DNA of 64,000 nt from Xanthostigma xanthostigma (lineage: Eukaryota; Arthropoda; Insecta; Raphidioptera; Raphidiidae), in NCBI GenBank assembly GCA_963575645.1, contig OY754468.1, positions 26,746,465-26,810,464 on the forward strand. The letters are read 5' to 3'. Numbering within the stretch: the stretch's first letter is position 1; every line of letters begins with the position of its first letter. Positions 56,650-64,000 of this stretch are shown here, one piece after another. A program made the position numbers and the translations under genes. Below the pieces are notes generated by a model. The model searched no databases and had not been told where the DNA came from. It saw only the letters and a list, made by a program, of their open reading frames with translations.

Positions 56650-56949
56650 TCAGGTAGATTCACAGTCTTAACTCTTTTTAAAGCATTGTACAATGTACAT
56701 TTCATACATATAAATGTCATTTACAATGTATGACCAAGATCGAGAGAACCGTTACCGATATATAGAAATAAGGTACCTGTTTGGTTTTATATGTTCACAA
56801 TAGTGCATTGACGTGTGTTTAAAATTTTTTTCGGATTCTTGCACTGTAAAATATTTTTTTACACGAATTCCTATAAAGTGCTGCTTTTCATGCTTGTATA
56901 TCGGCTGTAAAATGACTAGTGCACTAGTGCGTAAAGTAAACCAAAAGTA
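56650..56949. other. AT-rich spacer, no gene seen
   Basis: Nothing is recognised. Confidence 0.3.
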
Positions 56950-57422
56950 CAGTGTAAACTCTTGTGGCGTTATTGAGAGTTGTCGTTAAATATTATTATT
57001 AATAAAACTTTTTTCGTCAATTTACACAAAGATTTTCTTTTACTCGCCATGTTCACAGTTAGCAAGTTTGTGGACAACTAAGAATATGATAATTTATCGA
57101 TAAGCAGCTGAGCTAAACATATAAAAGATAATCCCAACAAACAAAAGAACGAATTTTCAGTAAGGATGATGCCGACAACAAAGCAACAAAATAACAAACA
57201 AGTACTGTTTATTGATTGATGATGACGTATTGTTGTCGTTATTTAGAGTGGGTGTGTCGTTATTTTGAGTGTATCATTATATGAGCAACAAGGTAAACCA
57301 ACTAGAGTTAAGTAATTTTGACGTTTTAAGGAGTTTGTCGTTAAACCAACTAGAGTTAAGTAATTTTGACGTTTTAAGGAGTTTGTCGTTATAATGAGTG
57401 ACGTTAAATAGAGTTTACACTG
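56950..57422 (-). mobile_element. Pogo/Tigger-like MITE L2 (473 bp)
   Basis: TA-flanked on both sides, with CAGTGTAAACTCTTGTGGCG at the left and AATAGAGTTTACACTG at the right. A 48-bp unit is perfectly duplicated in tandem at 57294-57341 and 57342-57389. It retains the first codons of a transposase gene (57009..57050). Confidence 0.75.
57009..57050 (-). pseudogene. Pogo-type transposase N-terminal relic
   Basis: An ATG at 57050 opens MASKRKSLCKLTKK and then runs into the terminal region. A basic MASKRK-S-L start is typical of the CENP-B-like N-terminus of pogo/Tigger transposases. Everything after about 14 codons is deleted. Confidence 0.45.
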
Positions 57423-57689
57423 TAATTTGATTTTACCAATCCAATAGTAATATCTTGGTCAGTGACCCTTTAAATCCATATGAGCAAAAGAGACCGCATA
57501 ATAACTATAGTCATCGTAAACAGTCCAATATTTATTTTATAGAAGGTCCGTGCAAAAATGTAGTATGTATCTTGATTATATAATGCTTGTATGACTCGTG
57601 AGACTGTTAAAACTCCTTAATCGCTTGCTATTAACAATGTTAAATCTCGTACGTAATATATAATGCCTTACAATCTTGATACATAAACT
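57423..57689. other. AT-rich stretch, no gene seen
   Basis: No supported feature. Confidence 0.3.
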
Positions 57690-57957
57690 ACTATTTTTAT
57701 TATTAACCGACTTCAACAAAAAGGAGGAGGTTCTGTGTATGTTCACCGATTTCTTCGTCAATTATGGACCGAGTTTCAAAATTTTTTTTTTATTCGAAAG
57801 AGTGCACTTCCGAGGTGGTCCCATCGGAACCAAGTCAGGATCTGATGGTGGAACCCGGAGAAATCGAGGGAAACTCTCAAATTTCAAAGGCATGCATAAT
57901 GTTTTTTATGTATGTTCACCGATTTTTAGTGTTATATTAACACTAAAAAGAGAAAAA
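57690..57957 (+). repeat. Dispersed repeat with ACCGACTTCAAC...AGGAGG head
   Basis: AACCGACTTCAACAAAAAGG then AGGAGGTTCTGTGTATG is a phrase widespread in insect repeats; TATGTTCACCGATTT occurs twice, 170 bp apart. The 94-codon frame here is not considered a gene. Confidence 0.5.
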
Positions 57958-57960
57958 TAA

Positions 57961-58168
57961 AATATTTTTAACAAAAAAATTGAACCGACCTCAAAAAAGG
58001 CACTAAAAAGTAAAAAATAATTGCGTATTGAAATGTTTTGGAGTCGGTGTCAGCCAAAATGAAATCTATTCCGAGAACTGCACCGACTCAAAACATTTCA
58101 ATACGCAATTATTTTTTACTTTTTAGTGCCTTTTTCGAAGTCTGTTCAATTTTTTTGTTAAAAATATT
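57961..58168. mobile_element. Palindromic MITE O, about 88-bp arms
   Basis: AATATTTTTAACAAAAAAAT at the left mirrors ATTTTTTTGTTAAAAATATT at the right; GGCACTAAAAAGTAAAAAAT and ATTGCGTATTGAAATGTTTT have full complements. The loop is about 30 bases between GAGTCGGTG and CACCGACTC. Confidence 0.85.
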
Positions 58169-58475
58169 TTTTGTTGAAAACTTTTTTCAGAAATAGTTGT
58201 AATTGTTGGAAAAATAAGGTTTTAAAATACTTTGTGTAAAGCTAGTTAAGAACTACCAAGGTTATCTGAGTCTAGTACTAATTCGTATTTTTGATTAATT
58301 ATTCTTTATTTTAATTAAAAATTAACTTTAAAAGTACCTATTAATATATCATTTTTAGCAGTTTTCAGATTAAAATCTGTAAATACACAATGGAGGTGCC
58401 ACGGATATGCCATATAAACAATGACTCTTTTAAATTCCAATTTGGTAGTCGAATTTATTATGAACGTCGGATATC
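58169..58475. other. AT-rich stretch, no gene seen
   Basis: No supported feature. Confidence 0.3.
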
Positions 58476-58775
58476 TACAAATACCCTTTGCACTTTGTCT
58501 CAATTCCTTGTCCTTCTCCTAGAACGATTACGGCTCTCCCGACGCTGTTTTAAAGCTAAAGGGTTTGTGTAAACGCCAAATGAAGGACCAAAAATCACAT
58601 TACAGATCCTGCAGGCAAAAAATTGAAAATTTGTAACTCTAAAAAAATTATAAATCAGGTAGCCAAACATTTTTTTTCAAAAAATTTGCCTATACTACTA
58701 TAATGTCATTCTAGTTCGATCATTTGACATTTACCCTTTAGAATTAAAAAAATAGCTTTGGAAGAGCTTTTGTTT
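58476..58775. mobile_element. Fold-back element E copy 2, decayed
   Basis: CGGCTCTCCCGACGCTGTTTT, GCTAAAGGGTTTGTG and CAGATCCTGCAGGCAAAAAA match the left arm of 16135..16563. The right arm is recognisable only as CAAAAAATTTGCCTA, CATTTGACATTTACCC and AATAGCTTTGGAAGAGC, so it no longer pairs well. Confidence 0.6.
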
Positions 58776-59944
58776 GATGAAAGCTACAATAATAAATAAT
58801 AAATAAAAAATAGGAATTGGACACAAAATATAGTTTAAACTGTTACTCAAATTGTGGTAATAAATGTAATAAATTCATTAACTAAACTTTTCCAAATATT
58901 CTAATGTTGAGCAGAAAAAGAGAAAATTATAATAACAAAAAACAAAGAATGGTACGGATGGCATTTGCTTAAAGGTATAGATCAGGAAGCAGATTTAAAC
59001 GCATTATTATTTATATATTAACGCAATTATTTAAACGAATTAAACTATTAAGTTAACTGTGACTGTATCAAATGGTTAAATCGTGCATCTTTCAGATTGC
59101 ATAGTCTTTTTATATCAATATTAGTCATACTAAATTATTAAATTTATTAAAATACTAGAAATCTTTAAGTTTGTTCTACTTCCTTATTTTTCTTCCGGTC
59201 ATTTTTAGCATAATCACTACAGGTTTTGAAATCACATTAATTATGCGAACAAACTTATTTTTAGGCTATAGAATATAGATATTTTTTATTTATTGCTTGC
59301 AACTATATGGTGACGTAAACCACGAGTATTATATTTCTGAAGCTATGAGACAAAATGGTTTATGTTTATAATCTACAAGAGTGGTGCTCAATATTTAGTC
59401 TATCTCGAGTAAATTTAGAATTGAAAATTTTTAGTCGACCTTCACATATAGCGTAGGAGCCTGCGAAGTTTTTTGGGCAGAAATTTCGCCAAAGCTGAAA
59501 ATTTATGTATTATATAAGAATGTTGTATATATTCGAAAACATAAATTCAGCTGGCTGAAATGCGGGGGTTTATATAATTACAATAGACCTTTTCATAATT
59601 AAAATTTTTTTGTGCACTTGATTCAACTTCCGTCATTTTTTTCGGGCACATTTCATTTTGACAAGTGTATTGTAATTGATTTTGAAAAAAAGTAAGTAGT
59701 AATTATATAAGAAATATTATTTAAAAAACTCGGGTCGCAGTGCGAAACCCTGCCGACAATATAGTGTATTTGCTTTTATAAGCAGTGTGGCTCTATTGTA
59801 TGAACTTAACTTTGTTTTTGGACAAAATAAAAAAAATTACCCCTTAATACACTTCTTAAAACAACATTTTTTTACTTAATTTCAATACTATATACCAATT
59901 TAACATCTGTACCAAATTATATGCACCCTTCAGTATGTAAATCC
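58776..59944. other. AT-rich stretch, no gene seen
   Basis: One loose inverted pair at 59498-59560 (AGCTGAAAATTTATG and CATAAATTCAGCT). Nothing else. Confidence 0.3.
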
Positions 59945-60310
59945 ATATCAATAAACTTGCGTTTTCATAAAATTTGTAAGTCCGGTTCTGTCGGGCCGAT
60001 TTTATTAAAATTTTAGCAGCACGTTTCAATAATTACTAAAGGGTTAAATTTCAAATTTGAAACGATTCTGAGAATTTTTTCGGTATTTTTGGGCCCAAAA
60101 ACATTTTTCAACTCCTAAATACCCCCCTTAAAATGGCCCGATCGGGCCCATTTTAAATAGGCTTCTTGCGATGATGGATTCCAACATGTGGACCAAATTT
60201 CATTTAAATCGATTAAGTCTGTCGAGAGTTATCGTGGTCACACATATATATATAAATATATAAATATATATATATATCTATATATATATATACATATATA
60301 TATAAACATT
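59945..60310 (+). repeat. Retroposon 3'-tail-like repeat with (TA)n
   Basis: CTTAAAATGGCCCGATCGGG and GTCGAGAGTTATCGTGGTCA are followed by a TA-rich microsatellite (60243-60303), the tail arrangement of many insect non-LTR elements. Confidence 0.5.
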
Positions 60311-60779
60311 TCCAAAAATGGTGCCAAACTTCTTAGAAAGTTATGAAACGTCGAGAAATTTTGGTCCGACCCCTAGGTCCCGCCATCCGACCGACGCCAA
60401 TAGTGTAAGTGCCTTATGGCAAATACACTAAAAATGATACAACACCGTATAAAATTATTTTACTAATTATAAAGATATTTTTAGAAAAGATCTTACTCTT
60501 ATTATTATTAGTTTGAAGGAGGTTTAATTTGGTTGAGGAACAATTGAAGAAATAAGCTTTACTATAGAGTATTGCTTGTAGCCAACGTTTCGAAAATTAT
60601 ATTTTAATCCTCAGGGCCTTATTATTAGCATAATATCGGACGAAAGGTATTGAAAGATTGCTACGCATCTATCTCTCTTGCCTTTTGGCCCTAGATTTAT
60701 GTATACACTTTTAACAACAAAGACTTGCTTAATCATTGTCTTCTAAAAGTGCGGAAACGGTGATTAATTTGCAATATTA
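60311..60779. other. Mostly AT-rich, one ACGTTTCG block
   Basis: GTAGCCAACGTTTCGAAAAT with AATCCTCAGGGCC at 60575-60623 resembles the ACGTTTCG-bearing repeats at 22.0, 29.25 and 63.7 kb. No gene. The TTA at 60777-60779 is the left target duplication of the next element. Confidence 0.4.
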
Positions 60780-61556
60780 AGGTACGTTTCTACCGGAGGA
60801 ACATTGAGGAACTTTTTGTTGCTCCTAGTTGCCATGAGTAGAAACTTTTGGCAACATACGTAAACTTTTTGTTTCCACTCAAGCAACTAAAATTGTCAAT
60901 AGTCGCATGTTGTTTCTTGAGAGCGCAACTAGTGTTTCCACTGCTGAAACAGTATACGGGAATATGGAGGAAGATGAAGAAGTAGCACCCGATTTCTTCA
61001 TTGCGCGATATTTCTTGCGCTCCCTGTAGAACTGCGCAATAATATTTTTCATTTTTCGTTTAACTTCTTGTGCATCTGTTCCGATTTTTTTGGCCAGTGC
61101 TGACCAAGCATCAAATTTTGCGTTCCTGCATTTATACTTTATGTGCTTTGAGTTCCATAAACACTCATAAAGTCTATAATTTTCAATTAATTCAACAACT
61201 AACTCATTCGTCCACTTAAAAGGCATTATATTGTTTAAATAAATATTTATAAATACAAAATATTTAATTGTTTATTTATTTTCACTTCACTGCACACCGA
61301 AATACCAACTAGAGTAGACGCTAGACACAACAACGTACCAAGTTGCATCATCCGTTTCCACTGCGGCAGCAACACGCATTTGTTTCCCCATGTTGCCGAT
61401 TTTCTTTTGAAGTTTACCGCTCAAAATGGAAACCGGCGACAAGTAGAAACAGTCGACATTTGTTGCCGAAACATTTAGAAACTTTGTGGAACATTTTCGG
61501 GAACAAGCAACAGCAACACAAAAGTTCCTCAATGTTCCTCCGGTGGAAACACGCCT
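60780..61556 (-). mobile_element. PIF/Harbinger-type element with MADF ORF (777 bp)
   Basis: Inverted tips of about 43 bp: AGGTACGTTTCTACCGG with AGGAACATTGAGGAAC at the left, and the complement of AGGCGTGTTTCCACCGG with the same next block at the right. TTA lies outside both tips (60777-60779 and 61557-61559), the duplication expected for PIF/Harbinger. Such elements normally encode a DDE nuclease plus a separate SANT/MADF-type DNA-binding protein; only the latter remains, so the element is non-autonomous. Confidence 0.8.
60879..61226 (-). CDS. MADF-domain protein of a Harbinger-type element
   Basis: 115 residues starting at an ATG at 61226. MADF domains bind DNA; in PIF/Harbinger elements the partner protein carries the nuclease to the nucleus and the element ends. 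Residues about 8-80 show the pattern LVVELIENYRLYECLWNSKH then YKCRNAKFDAWSALAKKIG and VKRKMKNIIAQFYRERKKY, with the three spaced aromatic positions of MADF. After GATSSSSSIFPY the frame reads through sequence next to the left tip, so the natural C-terminus has probably been lost by an internal deletion that joined the domain to the element end. A TA-rich tract with TATTTATAAATA lies about 20 bp upstream of the ATG and could serve as a TATA box. Codon composition is less AT-biased than the surroundings. The domain call is good; whether it is still expressed is unknown. Confidence 0.75.
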   Translation of the reverse strand: MPFKWTNELVVELIENYRLYECLWNSKHIKYKCRNAKFDAWSALAKKIGTDAQEVKRKMKNIIAQFYRERKKYRAMKKSGATSSSSSIFPYTVSAVETLVALSRNNMRLLTILVA

Positions 61557-62130
61557 TTATGTAATTATTTGATATCAATTATAATTGCACAGTCTGTATT
61601 ATAATAAATTGTTACAATGTATTTATGTTTATTAAAATCTTGTTATGTTTTTAGACCATATAGTTTTATTGCTTATTATATAACAAAAAAGATAATAAAA
61701 TTTGTAATAAAACCACACAATTATTGAATATCTATCACAAAAAGTGCGTTAAAAGTTGTGAAAACTGCAAAACTATAATATTATCTAATTTTTATTACAA
61801 CTTGCGTATACAATGATTACTTTATATATTATGCTAGTTAGTATAACGTTTGTTAAATGATACATAAAAAATAATTTTAACAGAATTGCCACAAACTATT
61901 ACAAGACATAATATTGCAACTAATGATTTTTGCGTGTTGATTGGTCATCAGTGAATTTAACGAATTTTTTTAAGTGTGAATTTATTGTTGTAACATTAAT
62001 GATTAGCCAATATTATGTTTTTGAAATTAACAGAAACCTCAAAAAAACATATCAGATACGGTTTCAACCGACATAAAAATAATTGTTTGTGAGTGCCGTT
62101 TTAAAAATTTTTACATTTTAAATTTTTATT
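61557..62130. other. AT-rich stretch, no gene seen
   Basis: Long A/T runs only. Nothing to annotate. Confidence 0.35.
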
Positions 62131-62397
62131 ATGAAAGAAATCAGTGATAATTTGGTTAATAGTCCTGTCTCCGATATTTGCGAATGCGAATATTCAGTTT
62201 TCAAATCTGACGCCATTAAAATTTGGCAGCTGATAGGCCGTGTAAGTCGCACGTACACATTTGTAGTGGTTCTGGGTACTAGGTTGACTACTAAATCGAA
62301 AGCTTTATTATCTAATGTTAAAGTAAACGCTGATAAAAGATATAATTGCAAGGTTACATTCGCGAAAAAATTCATTATATTTTTAACAGAGGAGTAA
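62131..62397 (+). CDS. Open frame of 88 codons, unidentified
   Basis: It starts at an ATG and reads MKEISDNLVNSPVSDICECE and on to FAKKFIIFLTEE. I recognise no domain. It is fully overlapped by an open frame on the other strand. The downstream AATGCGAATATTCG is a near copy of the GCGAATGCGAATATTC text inside the frame, which hints at repeat-derived sequence. Weak candidate only. Confidence 0.2.
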   Translation: MKEISDNLVNSPVSDICECEYSVFKSDAIKIWQLIGRVSRTYTFVVVLGTRLTTKSKALLSNVKVNADKRYNCKVTFAKKFIIFLTEE

Positions 62398-62631
62398 GGA
62401 AAAAAAACTTTTCTATTAAAAATAGTAAAAGATTAGTACTTTTTGTCGCATGAATTTTGCGAATGTAAATGTCAAAAATATGCGAATGTTTACAAATGCG
62501 AATATTCGTTACATCATTCGCAGGACCTAAGGACATTTATATGTTTATAAAAAGTTATAGGTACTTCAAAGAAAAGTCGTTAGTTTTAGTTGGTTTCTCG
62601 CAAAATCCATGTTAGTTACAATTTTTTTTGA

Positions 62632-62841
62632 CGTGATAACGTCTTATAAATTGATGAAACACCAGCTGCACGCACGAAAAAGTGTAACGTTCCTAACGTT
62701 CCGCCTGACCCTGTGCGTGCAAGCGAGAGCGCAGTATGCTTCGGCCCAAGTTTGACAGCTACTAAAATTTAGGTTATGCATTACGGAATACATTATCACG
62801 TAAAACTATCGTCCGTAAACCGACTTTACAGACAACCAATT
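62632..62841 (-). repeat. Family A repeat, short copy, reversed
   Basis: Starts TTTTTTTTGACGTGATAACG and ends CCGACTTTACAGACAACCAA. The middle carries AACGTTCCTAACGTTCCGCC and GCAAGCGAGAGCGCAG, as in 32038..32284. Confidence 0.75.
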
Positions 62842-63502
62842 TTTTTTAAGAAGAGATACAGTCGAATCTTTTAGTTATAAAGATTTAACGCCATCTTCTT
62901 TCAATCATTCTAATAGAACTTCGTTTAAAAGTTTATTTTTCTTTCAACCGGTATTGATTAGATACTATTTTAAAATATTTTTATAATATAGATTCTAAAA
63001 AATAATTTAAAAGAAATATATATTTGAATCTTTGTTCGGACTAGAAAAATTAAAAAGAAAAAAACATATTTCCACGAATTGCATCCTTTGGTGGTAGCAA
63101 ATGGCGGCGCCTTAGTCTTTTTTTGCTTATTTATGAACACAAGCAATAAAATTGTTTTTATAAAATAAATTTACCACACAAAGCGTTACGTGTCCGTAAC
63201 TCCGTTGTTACACTAAATTACTGGACGCATCTTTGTGAAGCGGTAAAACCGTTAACGCGGGATCATAATCCACTTTTCGTTGATATTCTGGTGCTGACTT
63301 TAAACTGACAACATGAAACACGCGGCTGTTAAAAAATATGTACAATTCAATTTTACGCACGGCTATTGCACACAGAACTGGCATTTTTATAAAACTCTTT
63401 TGTTGCAATTAAATACTTTTTCATTAGTTTTTTTTTTTGAGATTCAATTTTGACACTTAGTCACACTTGGAAATTCATGTCGTTGTATCTTAAACCGTTT
63501 AA
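62842..63502. other. AT-rich stretch, no gene seen
   Basis: One YY1/Pho-like spot at 63099-63111 (AAATGGCGGCGCC). A 66-codon minus frame at 63208-63408 has no known domain. Confidence 0.3.
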
Positions 63503-64000
63503 AAAAATTCAGCCAATTGGGCGACGGGACCATTCCAACTTCAAAAATATTGGTATTTGACATTAGGTAATAGGTATATATATAATAAAGAAAATCAAAT
63601 CTTTGATTAACGTCTGAATAGAACTCTTCAAGTTAATAAAATTGTCGACCAATTTTTCTCAGACCATACGATATATTGACAAAAAATACAAAACAATATA
63701 ACACAAGATGACGTTTCGATCCGGATTTGTCAATATATCGTATGGTCTGAGAAAAATTGGTCGACAATTTTATTTACATAAAGAAAATCAAGTGAGTAAC
63801 GGTTAGTATTAAATATTATGATATTTGCTATTCGTTTTTATGGTTATCTATATAATAAAAATAAATCAACGCATACTTGTTGACTACCTAACTGACAGAT
63901 CTACAGAACAAACGAACAACAGATTTTTTTAATTTTCAAGTTAAATAGTCCGAAACTATAAAGTTTAGATAAAACTTTTTTTTACAAAACTTTCTCGTAC
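63503..64000 (+). repeat. Family J repeat, runs off the window
   Basis: CAGCCAATTGGGCGACGGGA through GGTTATCTATATAATA and on to the right edge matches 47072..47716. A 179-bp fold-back element (63599..63777) interrupts it. Confidence 0.65.
63599..63777. mobile_element. Fold-back element Q copy 2 with 14-bp duplication
   Basis: AAAATTGTCGACCAATTTTT and AAAAATTGGTCGACAATTTT are parts of 45-bp arms that also pair through GACCATACGATATATTGAC. The loop has GATGACGTTTCGATCC. The host repeat is duplicated as ATAAAGAAAATCAA on both sides (63585-63598 and 63778-63791), marking a recent insertion. Confidence 0.85.

Noticed and set aside
57676-57960. 94-codon plus frame
   Set aside because: It lies in a dispersed repeat with the ACCGACTTCAAC head; the product has no domain.

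Overview
The window looks like nuclear DNA of an insect, most probably a moth or butterfly. The sequence is strongly AT-rich. It is packed with short interspersed elements and fold-back elements of lepidopteran type, for example the unit opening CGGCCGAGCGCAAGTCGGAC at 37.28 kb, GACCGAGCTTTGCTCGG at 22.5 kb, and CTAGCTGTTGCCCGTGAC at 39.1 kb. The species cannot be named from this sequence. There are no bacterial-style operons, rRNA genes or CRISPR arrays.

Only one host protein-coding gene is supported with confidence. It lies on the minus strand at the left. Two exons (10863..10965, then 7120..7253) join in frame across consensus splice sites and encode the N-terminal half of a zona pellucida (ZP) domain protein, an extracellular or apical-matrix protein family. 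The second half of the domain was not found in the window and probably lies beyond the left edge; the 5' exons were not found. The intron between the two exons holds a long inverted repeat with arms of about 470 bp, whose edge is about 120 bp from a splice donor.

The rest is a landscape of mobile DNA. Left part (1-9.5 kb): a hAT-type MITE, a T-shaped fold-back element, family-A repeats and palindromic elements. 11-17 kb: repeats A and B, a MITE holding a THAP zinc-finger remnant, a tRNA-Gly-like relic, a pogo/Tigger-like element carrying two nested insertions, a fold-back element and a 105-bp GA microsatellite. 22.5-26.5 kb: two full and one partial tandem copy of a 1.8-kb unit that begins with a run of small hairpins and contains a 1.04-kb fold-back element. 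26.7-33.4 kb: palindromic MITEs, a Helitron-like end and SINE/LINE-like tails. 33.4-43 kb: mostly featureless AT-rich DNA with two GC-rich islands, a SINE, a piggyBac-like MITE and a TIR element. 43-53 kb: nested repeats, a hAT element, a tRNA-like pol III unit and a second T-shaped fold-back copy. 54-64 kb: Harbinger-like and pogo-like MITEs, and a Harbinger-type element that still carries a MADF-domain ORF (60879..61226, minus).

These parts do not form one pathway. The common theme is DNA able to fold back on itself at many sizes, from 30-bp perfect palindromes to 470-bp arms, with element inserted into element. Only a few short coding relics (MADF, THAP, a pogo transposase N-terminus) show which transposases may have moved them. 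Most other open reading frames are shadows of palindromes or chance in AT-rich sequence. Element families and copy relations were judged by eye.
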